Assembly (NCBI RefSeq): GCF_901000735.1
Contig: NC_081546.1
Span: 21,197,952-21,261,951, forward strand
Direction: 5' to 3'
DNA from: Corylus avellana
Taxonomy: Eukaryota > Streptophyta > Magnoliopsida > Fagales > Betulaceae
DNA: 64,000 nt
Shown in pieces: positions 45,610 through 56,708 of this stretch (positions within the stretch are counted from its first letter, which is position 1; each line of letters opens with the position of its first letter). The position numbers were made by a program, and so were the translations under genes. The notes below the pieces were generated by a model. It saw only the letters and a list, made by a program, of their open reading frames with translations, did no database searches and was not told where the DNA came from.

Positions 45610-46057
45610 GGGGAAAATACATTTTACCCCTCTCAACTATCCACTCATCTGTACTTTGACCTCCAATGTTTAAAAAGTAACACTTGACCCCCCCAAGCTT
45701 CCAAATTGTTGCAATTCGACAATTCTAACCTTTTTTTCTTCCCCAAAATGCCCCAATCCCAAGTTATAAAAAAAAAAAAATTAACGGGTGGCTGACCACC
45801 TCAGTTGGGCCTAGGGGTGGCTTCGGCCACCCTAGACTGGACACCTCTTAATTTTTAATTTTTAATTTTTTTAAAAAATTTGTAAATTTAAATTTAAATT
45901 TTTTTTAACTTGGGATGAGGGCATTTTGGGAAAAAAAAGAGTCTGAATGGTTGAATTGCAATAATTTGGAAGTTTGGGAGGGGGGGTCGTTGTCACTTTT
46001 AAATGTTGAGGTCAAAATGCAAATGGGATAGTTCAAGGGGGTAAAATGTATTTTTCC
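45610..46057. mobile_element. MULE-like MITE in U4
   Basis: Same element and site as in U3. AAACTTTTT is present on both sides (45601-45609 and 46058-46066). Confidence 0.85.
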
Positions 46058-46410
46058 AAACTTTTTCTTCCTTTTTTTTTTTTTTTTTTTTTTGAAATGT
46101 TTATTATTTAGAAATCTAAAAAACAATTTTTTGTTCAAAACATTTTTACTACATATAGAGTAAGAAATCCAATGAAAATATACTCAATTCTCAACTATAA
46201 CATCCCACTTTTTTAATATGTGATATTTTCAAAGCGTTTCGATGTCAAAAAATAACATAAATTAATTCCCTAATTTAAGAATCTACACTTTATTTGAAAT
46301 TGTGTGAGATCCTAATCCATTTGGAAGAGTATTGCCTTTAATGACCGTTTCCCAGGATGGTATATTGCCAATTACTGTTTCCAATCTAGTCGAACTATGT
46401 ATTAGGTAAC

Positions 46411-47110
46411 TTTTTTTTTTTTTTTTTTCCTTGAACCGGAATCTATAAGAATTCATTGATAAAAGATTAAGAGCATAAAAGCTCTATAAAACACAGCCAA
46501 ATGCAATGAAATTTCGAAGTCATAGATAAAATCAGAAAATTCTTACAATCAAATCCTATCTATGACACCAGCTTCCGCTAACCCAAGAACAACATCAATT
46601 ATGAAGCAATTCTACTCCAAGCAAACAAGATCTAAGAAATGGATAGCCCAAAATTTCAAAACTTATTTTCTGACCGTGAGAAATAATCTCCCACATCAAT
46701 CTAATCAACCTAGGCCCAAAGGTGATCAGGAGTCAACTCATGTTCTCAACCCATAAGCCAGGACAAAAAGAACAAAAACTAAATCAAATAAAAAGAACTA
46801 AAAACAACAAAATTCCATTAGAATTAGCAGCGGAGGAGTATGACATGGTAGACATCCCCGAAAAGACACATCACGAATTTTTCGTGCAATTTAAACATAA
46901 TAGCGGAATTATGCTTTCATTACAGAATTATTATGCTTAGAGAGATTGGCAATGGTGTTTTCATAGTAAGGAATGTTGTTTAGTGTTTTAGTACTTTCCG
47001 GAAGAAAGGGATGATTTCGCATAGGTGTTTAGCTTCTTTTTTTGTTCCTTTCTTTGTATGTCCTTTGCATCTAATTTCACAGCCCATAAACCCTAATCCC
47101 GAATCCTTTA
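46411..47110 (-). mobile_element. LINE-like 3' end
   Basis: A close copy of 10691-11360, including the poly(T) start at 46411-46428 and the TATGCTCTTAATC phrase on the minus strand. At both loci it lies immediately right of a foldback repeat and left of an ankyrin-PGG gene or fragment, so it was duplicated with them. Confidence 0.5.
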
Positions 47111-47636
47111 TGGATGGACTATTGTTGAGCATTAATTAACTCTTTTATTATTTCTATTCGCCCCCTCATTGCAGCTAAGTGGAGAGGAATTCTATCATCT
47201 TGATCATGAGCTAAGCAAAAATCTGCATTTGCTTGCAACAACACTTTTACTATCTTGGTGTGGCCCTCAGCAGAAGCTAAGTGAAGAGGGGTTCGCCCAA
47301 TGAGTCCACCTCTTCTGCAAGTTTAGGTTTCTTGCTACAAAGAGTTCTAATTCAAGGTGTCCAGGTAAAGCTGCCATGTGTAAGGGGGTCTCTCAAAAAG
47401 ATGTTAGTGAAATTTTATGAAGGATGAGTGCATCCCTTTTTATCAATGCGCTCAAACTGTTTACACGCTCAGTTAGTGAGGCTTCATAGAGTGCAACCAT
47501 ATTCTCTTCTTCATCATGCCTTCGATCTATCCATCATAGAGAGTTTAAACCTTCCAAAAAAAGAAAGTATAGACTTACTAGAGCTTGGTGCTTAATTTGA
47601 ATGTTAACTATTATAAAAGGTGAAAAACGCTTAACA
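47111..47636 (-). pseudogene. Ankyrin-PGG exon 1 fragment C with upstream sequence
   Basis: It is collinear with 13835-14335 of gene 1: ankyrin codons for TPLHLASAEGHT and IPLHLAAM regions, then ATGATGG at 47537-47531 and upstream DNA. Four extra bases just after the start (near 47525) shift the frame, and several codons are lost near 47355. It retains two bases that gene 1 has lost near 14030, showing that gene 1's deletion is derived. Exon 2 is absent. A CACTA element is inserted directly upstream at 47637. Confidence 0.85.
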
Positions 47637-48952
47637 CACTACAAAAAAACAATCAATTTCTGACGTGGCTACAGTACATGATTTTCTGCCACGTCAGTAA
47701 ATATTTTTCTGACGTGGCCAAAAATACCACGTCAGAAAATTTTCACATGTGAAACTACCATGTTAGAAATTTCTGATGTGCTATTTACACACTTCAGAAA
47801 TTTTTGAAGTGTGAAACTAGCATATCAGAAATTTCTGACGTGTTATTTTTACACATCAGAAATTCCCTGACATGATATTTTAACACGTCAGAAATTTCTG
47901 ACGTGTGAAAATAGCATGTCAGAAACTTTTGACGTGCTGTTTTAACACGTCACTAAAAAAAAAGAGCGGGATATTCAATTTTTTTCCTCTTCTTTCCTTT
48001 TATTCTTTTATTCTTTATTCTTCTTTCCATTTATTCTTTTATTCGACATTTATTCTTTTCCTTTTCTTTTATTTCCCCACACTCTCTCTCTCTCTCCTCT
48101 CTCAATCTTTCTCTTCTCGATCTCTACACAGCTGGCCAACTCTCACTAGAGGGAAGAAGAAAAAGAAAAGGAGAAGAGAAAAAGAAGAAGAAGAAGAAGA
48201 AGAAGAGGAGAAGAGAAGAAGAAGAGAATATAAGAAGATTTTTTGGGTTTTTGAAGATTTGCTGGGTTTGACGTTTGGATTTTGGATTTTTCAGGTTGAT
48301 TTTTTTATTTGGGTTTGAATTTTTGAAAATTAATGGAGAAAAGAAGAGAGGGTGAGCTGGAGATCAAATGAAATTGGAGAAAAGAAGAGAGAGAGAGTGA
48401 GAAAATGGAGAAAAGAAGAGTGGGAGAGCTGGAGATCAAACGAAATTGGAGAAAAGAAGAGAGAGATCGAGAGTGAGAAAATGGAGAAAAGAAGAGAGGG
48501 AGAGCTGGCCGGAGAGGGAGAGTTGGAGAAAAGTGAAAAAAAAATTTTAAAAAAAAAATTAATTGAAAAAAAATTAAATTAATAAATTTTTTAATTGAAA
48601 AAAAAATTCCAAAAAAAATTTTAAAAAAGAAAAATTATTATTTTTTAATAATTTTTTAAAATTTACTAACGTGTTAATTTTAACACGTCAGAAATTTTTC
48701 TGATGTGTAAATTTCAGAAACGTCAGTAATTTTTTGACGTGTTAGAAAATGACACGTTAGAAAAATTTTTTGATGTGCCACTTTTTGACACGTCAAAAAT
48801 GATTGACATCTTAAAAGTGACATGTCAGAAAATTTTCGTTTCTGACACCCAAAATTTTAACGCCTGACATACATCAGTAAAATTTACTTACGTGTCAGAC
48901 CACCTAACACACCAGAAACTGCATGTCAGGAAAAAATACAATTTTTGTAGTG
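47637..48952. mobile_element. Non-autonomous CACTA-like element with ACA duplication
   Basis: The ends CACTACAAAAAAACAATC and ATTTTTGTAGTG are inverted, and ACA flanks both sides. Subterminal regions are dense with TGACGTG and CACGTCAG words in both orientations. The 1.3-kb interior is a CT-rich then GA-rich block (47950-48540) like a 5' UTR. No transposase. Confidence 0.8.
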
Positions 48953-49262
48953 ACAAGTTTAAATATCAAAATTTATGCGGAATTTACGGATATTTAAAAT
49001 TAAGTAAACAATCACCAAAATATGAACAATCAAACACAAGGATTTTGGTGATGAAGAGGAAACCTTATCGGGGCAGCCAAACTCAGGAAATCACTATAGA
49101 AAGTTTATCTAGAGATTATAGACACTAGGAACACTTACAACCGTTTGCAAGACCTTGGCTCTGTAAGATCGACAAGCCTCCAACTCATCTCCTTACTCAC
49201 AATCTTCTTCAACGTGGTTCTCCTTCACCGAATCCTTCCGATAGACTTCTCAATCTTCTTCA
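48953..49262 (-). repeat. LTR fragment of the gag-only copia family
   Basis: About 300 bp match the LTR of elements A and B from TATGCGGAATTTACGG through CTTCCGATAGACTTC. Both LTR ends are missing. The fragment lies between two CACTA-like elements. Confidence 0.8.
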
Positions 49263-50659
49263 ATGTCAAGATTTACTGACGTGTCGATAAATCCTGACGT
49301 GTTACTTTGACACGTCAATAAATTATTGACGTGTCAAAGTGGCACGTCATAGCCCTTGACGCGTCGTGCGACGCTTGTACCTTATTGACGCACAATTTTG
49401 ACACGCCAAGAAATATAATGTATATATATAATAAACATGATATTAAAATTAAAAAAAAAAAAAAAAAAGAAGATAAAGAAATTCTCATATGTGGCACGTC
49501 AGACACTTTTACATGCCAACTGGCACGCCAGAATTTCCGACGTACAATATGTATCGAATTTCTAACATGCCATATATTTGTACGTCAGAATTTTTAAATT
49601 TTTGTTTTTTTTTTATTTTTTATTTTATATCATTTTTATTTTATATTATATATATTTCATCTAACTTTTGTTTTTTATTAGGAAGGATTTTATGGCACGT
49701 CAGAATTTCTGGCGTGCCAGATTTGGCATGTAAGAAATTCTTTTAAATTTTTTTTGTTTTTTTTTTATTTTTTATTTTATATCATTTTTATTTTATATTA
49801 TATATATTTCATCTAACTTTTGTTTTTTATTAGGAAGGATTTTAAATGAAAATGAGACTCAAAATCTTTCCAAATCTTTATTAAATAACTCTATTGTTGC
49901 TCTTGGCCTTCCGATCCGGATTTCTTTGATTTATTATTCTCCATTCGCTTAGTATAGAAATTAAAAAAATTAAAATTTGTTTTCTGCTTTATGTCTTTTT
50001 TTTTTGCACAAAAAAACACTATTTATTTGCAGATAAAACAAAGAAAGATGAAATGAAATTGTCGTTGCATCTACTAGGTTTTCTTCTTCATGAATTCTTT
50101 CTTCCTCGTCTTCTTCTTCTTCTTCTTTTCTTGTCAATCAATCGGACCATTTTACATAATTGTTTTAGTGTACAACAAACAGTTATATATAATACGAGCA
50201 TGATGACAATTTGATATTTTCCTATATATATATATATATATATATGTCAAAACTTCAATATGAATAATGTTAATTTAATTATTTTAATCAAATTCCAAAC
50301 GAACGAGGAAAATGTTATATATCCTTTAGGTTTGAACCATTCACGTTAATAAATTTTTATTTAGTATTAGATCAGTGTGGGTTAACTACATCTTACTTAT
50401 TGAGTGAATTAATATCTCCATTCATCTTATTTACTCTTGTTAGTAATTTTCACCATCACCTTATTATTTAGTTTGAATTTGCCAAAAAATAAAAGAAAAA
50501 ATTAGTTAATAGAAATTCTGACGTGCCATTTTTGGCACGTCAAAATTTCTTTTATCTTTATATATATTCTTGACGTGCCTATGTGGCATGTAAGGAAGTG
50601 CCTTGGGAAGGCCATGCCCAGCAGGCCGCCCATCGCCCATGCCTTCTATTTTTTTATTT

Positions 50660-50698
<39 letters not shown>

Positions 50699-51558
50699 TA
50701 TTATATATTGCTGACGTGCTAATTTAGCACGTCAGATTTTTTATTTTATTTTTATTTTTAATATCAGGTTCATATATATATATTATGTTTCTAACGTGCT
50801 GCAACTAGCACGTCAAGAAAAAAAATAGCGGGACATTCAACTNNNNNNNNNNNNNNNNNNNNAGCAGAAGAAAAAAAAAAAAAAAAAAAGGAGAAGAGAA
50901 GAGGATTGAAGAAGAGAGATTTTTTATTTGAAGAAGCTCTGATTTGGTTTATTTTGATTTGATTTGAGAGATTTTTGATTTTTGATTTGAAGAGAAGAAG
51001 ATCGAAGAAGGATAAGGTTTATTTTTTTATTTGAGTTTTTGATTCTTTGAAGATTTTTTGGGTTTGGGTTTTTGAAAATGGAGGAAAGAAGAGAGAGAGA
51101 GTGAAAATGGAGGAAGGAAGAGATCAGGGAGAGAGCTGGGGGGAGAAGAAAGTACTATTCCAGAATTAAAAAAATATTTTTAATTGAAAAGAAAAATCCA
51201 GAAAAGATTTTAAAAAAGAAAAATTATTTTTTAATAGTTTTAAATTTCCTGACGTGTCAAAATTGACACGTCAGGAAATTTAATATTATTAAAAAAAATA
51301 ATTTTTCTTTGTTTAAATTTTTTCTGGATTCTTCTTTTTCAATTAAAAGCATTTACTGACGTGTCAAAATTTGACACATCAAAAAAAATTTTGATGTGTC
51401 AGAAAGTGACACGTCAGAATTTTTTTTTCATTTCTGACACCCATAATCTTAATGCCTAAGACACGTCAAAACTGACCTGTCAGGAGGATTTTCTAACGTG
51501 TCAGACCACCTGACACGTCAGAAAATGTAAGTCAGCAAAAATTTATTTTTTTGTAGTG
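49263..51558. mobile_element. CACTA-like element, left end missing, with assembly gap
   Basis: It shares TGACGTG/CACGTCAG subterminal repeats and the right end TTTTTTGTAGTG with 47637-48952. Internal AGCGGGACATTCAA at 50827 matches AGCGGGATATTCAA at 47965. No left terminus and no transposase were found. A 152-bp direct duplication spans 49530-49832. Confidence 0.65.
50843..50862. other. Assembly gap (20 N)
   Basis: Twenty unknown bases stand where the sibling element has roughly 200 bp of CT-rich low-complexity DNA, so the true gap may be longer. Confidence 0.95.
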
Positions 51559-52890
51559 TGAATTGGTAGGTTCTCTCATAACCTATGAGAGCAGGATATT
51601 CTCTTCCAAAGCTAAGAGCATAGCACTGAAAACCACAAAGAAGTAAAAGGAAGTGGTTCATGAATAATCGAGTGATGATGGGTCCTCTAACTATGAACCA
51701 ATAGCTATGCTAACCAGGAACTTCCAGAAGTACCTGAAGAGTGTTAAATGGACTGGAAGAAGATCATCGGAGTGGCCAGTCAAAGGAGAACCTCAGAAGG
51801 ATCCAAGAGATAAATACTGCAGAGACAAGAAAGCTCATTTTCCTCAATGCTATGAGTATCATGGATATGGTTACATCAGGGCTAACTGTGGAAACCTGAA
51901 GAATGCAAAAGAAAACATCATGAATGCATTCTTGAGTAATGAATCAGAGACAAATGACTCTGATGACTAAAAAGGGAAGAAAGTTGCCTGCATAGCATTT
52001 CTTGCTACCATTTAAGGTTCCAATGATTCTGTTTCAGCTGAGACAAATGGCAATGCTTATGAGGAGAATTCAGATGAAGAGTCAATGAAAGGCCACAGCC
52101 ATATTGTGTCCCATGACACTCTTTTCAGAAATTGCACAAATGCTTGGAAGAAGTGCAAAGAAATCCTAAAACAACGGGCTGCAGCTGAAGAGGAAAATAT
52201 CTCTTCAAAATCTGTTGGATTCGTCCTACAAGACTGAAAAATCTCTGAAGGTAAAGAATAAGTCATTAATGACCAAATTGTTTGATAGTGAAAAAATTTG
52301 TGTGAGTTTTCATGGTGAAAATTAGTTTCTAAGCAACAAAATGGATGGGATCCAGGGTTCGAAAGAGGCTCGGAAAGAGGAATCTCTTAATGAATCCCCT
52401 TCATCAAAATTGAATACCATACTAAGCATGCAAAAGCCCTTCGGCGACAAACATGAACTTGGTTATGATCAGAATGATTCTACTTCAAGAAATGCAGTAG
52501 CTTTGAAAAAATTAATTAATTTAGTCCCTGCCGCACATGCTTCTCATGTTGTACCAAGTAGCTCTGATGTAATTGACAAGGGTGAGGGTAGAATGACATC
52601 TAAACCTCCTCCTTTTATAGCAATGAAAAGGTTCAGCGGAAAAATCCCACATGCTTCTACAAGGAGAACTCATTTTCAAAGGAAAGTTCCCATTTGTCAT
52701 TTTTGTGGCAAAAGAGGTCATATCCGACCTTACTGCAACCAACTTTCTCAGAAATCTCCAATTAGAAAGACTTCTAATGATTATGAGATTGAGACTGACA
52801 ATGATCCCTTTTTAATCAAATCATTTTTTTTTATGCAGGACATTACCTTTAGGTTGGACAAACTTGAAAGTAATCAAAATCTGTTCTAGG
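51559..52890 (+). pseudogene. Copia-type Gag, a second lineage, decayed
   Basis: Plus-strand pieces read KYLKSVKWTGRRSS, then CYEYHGYGYIRANC (a zinc knuckle whose His is Tyr) and, after stops near 51970-52340, VPICHFCGKRGHIRPYC (an intact CCHC knuckle) and a C-terminal LDKLESNQ. The arrangement equals the copia gag at 4728-6524 but the sequence is clearly different. The N-terminal UBN2 part is missing. Stops and frameshifts preclude function. Confidence 0.75.
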
Positions 52891-53390
52891 AAGAGATGGG
52901 GTTACATGGCTAGTTCTTCTTGCTTACTGTGATATTTTGTGTTGTAGCTCATGTATTGTGTATTGCAGCATTTCATTTATGATTGTTCTTGATGGCTCTT
53001 CTTGTAAATTTTCTTTGTTCAAATGATCCTTGGGTTAAGACAACATCTCATCTCCTTTGTTTGTGCTTCATTTTGTTAAAATGAGTTGCTTATTTTGTCT
53101 ATATTGACTCTATGAGAACACGGTTGATCTTATTTCTTTCGTTTGAAGTCATTCCTGAGTAAGTATTTTGGTTGTCAATCTGTAAAAGGCATTTCCCACA
53201 AAGCACAAGTTTCAAAACTAGGATACATCCTTCACTTAGTGTCTCATGTCTATTCAGTTTGAAACTCTGTTTTTGACCTTTTGCAAATTGACCCCATATG
53301 TCTGAATTCTCAAATATTCTTGGCATCACCTCCTTCAATGACAAGCAAATTGATCAAAGATCATGTGTGTCTTCATAACTCATGTTTCAT
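52891..53390 (+). other. Copia internal sequence without readable pol
   Basis: No reverse-transcriptase motifs are seen between the gag remnant and the pol end at 53391, so most of pol is deleted or unrecognisable. Confidence 0.45.
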
Positions 53391-53510
53391 CTCAAAATCA
53401 GTTGGCGAATATTTTCACTAAGGGCCTTGGATTTAGGGACTTCAGTAGGCTACTCTGTAAGATGTATGTCAAGGACATTTGTCATCCTTGACAATTGTCC
53501 TTGAAGGGGA
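53391..53510 (+). pseudogene. C-terminal end of copia pol and polypurine tract
   Basis: The frame reads SQNQLANIFTKGLGFRDFSRL then CKMYVKDICHP and a stop, the usual end of copia RNase H. TTGAAGGGGAG near 53497-53510 is a fitting polypurine tract. Confidence 0.75.
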
Positions 53511-53840
53511 GTATTAAGAGAGAGTGCAGGCAAGTACGCTCGAGCTAGGTATCGGTCGTAGTACCAGAGAGGATACAAGCCGAGTGCGCTCGAGCGCAGA
53601 TCGGTCGCAGTATCAGAGAGGAGTTTTTATATGCACGTGAACGAATGTGGTTGCTTGTTGTAAATCTGTTGTTGACTTGTTACAATCAGTTGGAGTTAGT
53701 TATTAGTTGTTATAAGCATGTTAAGCTTATAATCAAGTGTATAAATACTACTTCATGTAACTTGCAACATTTAAGTTGAATATATCAGAGAATTCATTCA
53801 GTCTCTGTTTTTCATCTGTTCTTTAGTTTTCTTCCCTCTT
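53511..53840 (+). repeat. 3' LTR of the second copia lineage
   Basis: It follows the polypurine tract. It contains two copies of a GCTCGAG and GGTCGTAGTACCAGAGAGGA-like unit (53535-53625) and a TATA-like GTATAAATAC near 53742. The ends are not certain; the start looks mutated from TG. Confidence 0.5.
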
Positions 53841-53981
53841 CTTTGCATTCTTTTGTTATGAATTTCAAAGTTTGACAGGGAGTGTGATTGAATTGAATTT
53901 ATTTGGGTTTGTTTTGATGGAATTGTTTTTATAGTTTCTAGTAGTAGCTGGATGTAACAATAGAGTGTTGTCTTTGTGCAG

Positions 53982-54556
53982 GTCATAAAATATTTGATTT
54001 CAGTACCAAGAATAAAAAGAGAGGCTAGTACCAAGAACAAGTATGGTTACACAGCTTTAGATATCTTAGAGGCCTCTCGCATCTTAAAAAAAGAGGCTAA
54101 TTTGATGAACAAGCATGGTAACACAACTTTAGATGTCTTAGACACCTATGACATCTATCTAAGAGATTTTAAATGTGCTGAAATAAAAAAACATTCTAAA
54201 TGAAGTTGGTGTCAAAAGATCAATTGATGATCAATCATGGCTTAGGAGAAGGTGGGGGTGTATTTGTTATTCATTAGGTAAACACTTGAAACACCAAGGA
54301 AATTGGATCGACGAAACACGTGGCACTTTGATGGTTGTGGCCACTATGATGGCAACCATGGCTTTCCAAGTCAGGGTCAGCCCACCAGGTGGCGTTTGGA
54401 AAGAAGATGCAAAAACAATAGAGAAAGGTAAATATTGTTTGGTAGATAATATATGTGAAGCTGGTACATCAGTTTTATCTTATTCGTGGCCAGAAGAATA
54501 CCAATTCTTGTTAAAATTCAATACCACCTCTTTCATTGCATCTGTGTTATTTTGAT
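53982..54556 (+). pseudogene. Ankyrin-PGG exon 2, fragment D, truncated
   Basis: After a TTTGTGCAG acceptor it reads VIKYLISVPRIKREASTKNK, then an ankyrin-like stretch that is repeated once (KYGYTALDILEA and KHGNTTLDVLDT). An extra A in the run near 54185-54191 shifts the frame. Beyond it follow RRRWGCICYSLGKHLKHQGN and the PGG region ETRGTLMVVATMMATMAFQ with SPPGGVW, ending at SFIASVLF. The last transmembrane segments are replaced by CACTA sequence. Exon 1 is missing; a copia remnant and LTR lie in the intron position. Plus strand, opposite to genes 1 and 2. Confidence 0.85.
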
Positions 54557-54649
54557 TATCAAAGCATTAGTTTATAATATTATTGGTGCGATATCAATTA
54601 TATTTCAATGCAACTAAAAATTCATAAAACTCTAAACATTCTAAAAAAA

Positions 54650-55737
54650 TACAACGCAGGTACGGACGATAGTGAGACACAGCCCCCAGAAGACATGACT
54701 GGTGGGACAGGTGCCATGGATGACCCGCAGCCCAGTGACCCTACTCCCTCCGGCTGGTTAGGTCTTCGGCAAGTCCGGACGATAAGTAAGTGTATATGCC
54801 CAAAATACAAATATATAAGTCTTAATTACTTGTAGTTAGTATTCAATTCGAAATAACTTACATTGGTAATTTTTAATATGTTAGGTATCGATCCAGATGG
54901 AAACACATGTTTAGAGGTGTTCACCATTCTTGACTCGCACAGGTTGCCGGGGGTCCCCGTTGGCAAAAGGATTGTACTGGAGTAAAATACTTCATGGCAG
55001 CCCATCGGATTTAGCGCTATGAGGTTTAGACGAATGACCGGTAAGGTCGTAAGGAGAGGAAATTATGTCCGAATATGGGGCGACTGAATGAAGGTACCGG
55101 AGCGTACGAAGGAGGATATATGGGACGCCTTGATGGTATGTGTATTTTATTATGTCAAACACTCCTAATGCATGTATATATACATTCTAAGTTGTACATA
55201 TATATATGTGTGTTTATATGTATATACATATATACATATATTTTTGGTTTTTTTAATTTATCAATTTTGAACTTGTGCAGGTAGACTTTTTTGTCTCGCC
55301 TGACTGCAATATGGTTGCCGTAAAGAAGGACGTGTTTCAAGATATGGGTACCAAGCTGAGGACTTGGAGGCATGAGTTAAAAAAAAGTTCTTGCCATTCT
55401 GACGGATGATACTCCGGACATTGTACGGGCGAGAGTGGGGCAAGAAAGGCTTTCCGAGTACAACACTGTTGACTTGGAGATCTTGTTGGATAAATGGTGT
55501 AGCAAGAAGAACCAGGTAGGTCATGATTTATACTACAATTTTGTGTAGTTTCATTAATTGTAATTGTATTAGTATTAACACATTAAGAATGTTAATTGTG
55601 TAGGAGTATGCTGCGTATATGAAGAGCTTGCGAGCATTGAACAATACACCCCATTGCACCGGGTCGAAGAGCTACGCGAGGGTAACACATGAGGAGGTAT
55701 GTGTGTAATTTACCCTATACTTATAGATGTAGACATT

Positions 55738-55813
<76 letters not shown>

Positions 55814-56708
55814 TTATTTATTTATTTAAACATATCTATATGTTCTATTTTTACGGCAGACCGTAAGTGTCGGCACTCCTCCTACATGAGCACAGTCTTA
55901 CATCCGCAGACACAAGAAGAAGGATTGTCGATATCCGAATGACATAGTTAATGAGAGATGTGTATGCTACTCACTTTTCATATGTTGTTTTGCTTATATA
56001 TGTGTGATAATTTATTTGTGATTAACCGTGTATGACCCACTGACCCAATAATTAATGTAACATACAGGAGAGGATGGAGGAGCTTATACCCACTGACCCT
56101 GCAACATCGTCGAGCGTGACAGAGGGGACGGTCAGGTGGGCACCAAACAACGCGTATGCCCAGGTGCTTGGAAATAAGCCTGAGTACACTGGTAGGGTTC
56201 GGCAGGTTGGACCGAATATTCTACCTGTACAGGGCACCATACACTCATACTATACACCGTCATAGGCACGGTCACAAAACACCGGGCACTTCGCGGTCTC
56301 ACAAGAACTTCTTGACAAAGAGCTTGAGGCTGAGAGGGCACAACATAAGGCACAGATGGATGCCTTGTTGGCCGCAGAGTGGGAGCAAATAGATGCGTGT
56401 TTGGCCACAGAGCGGGAGTAGACAGCTGTGCGGGTAGCTCTGCAAGTGGTAGAGCAAGTGGTTGCGTAGATGGCTGCGAAAGATGCGCAGTTGGCTGAAA
56501 AGGAGGCTCAAATGGTGGTGCATCTTGCGAAAAATGAAGCTCAAATCACAGCAATGTTTGAGGCCCGTTTTTGCCAGCTCGAGGAAATGATGCGGTCGAG
56601 CTCCGCGCCCGAGGTCACTCAATACAACGGAGCGCTAGACAGAGCTTCCCTACCCTTTGTGATTGTGAGATCGTCGGTCGATAGTGGATCAGCTAATGAC
56701 ATTTTTTA
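54650..56708 (+). pseudogene. Plant CACTA transposase, Ptta/En/Spm (Transposase_24) type, decayed
   Basis: Exon-like blocks separated by introns read, in order: a Pro-rich TDDSETQPPEDMTGG; IDPDGNTCLEVFTILDSHRL; KVPERTKEDIWDALM; VDFFVSPDCNMVAVKKDVF and [54 protein letters not shown] and [48 protein letters not shown] and [20 protein letters not shown]; and a C-terminal coiled coil (AAKDAQLAEKEAQMVVHLAK). This is the family's domain order, ending in the coiled coil. Lesions include stops near 54985 and 55086, an extra A near 55382, and stops near 56264, 56419 and 56467. An AT repeat fills one intron (55740-55808). Confidence 0.8.
55740..55808. repeat. (AT)n microsatellite
   Basis: About 70 bp of uninterrupted TA repeats in an intron of the transposase remnant. 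Confidence 0.95.

Larger units (their letters stand above)
41780..46410. repeat. Tandem segment U4, split by a solo LTR
   Basis: Block order as in U3 (41780-42367, then 44859-46410). Without the insert it is about 2.1 kb and very close to U3, including the 47-bp array, so U3 and U4 arose from the most recent duplication. Confidence 0.85.
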
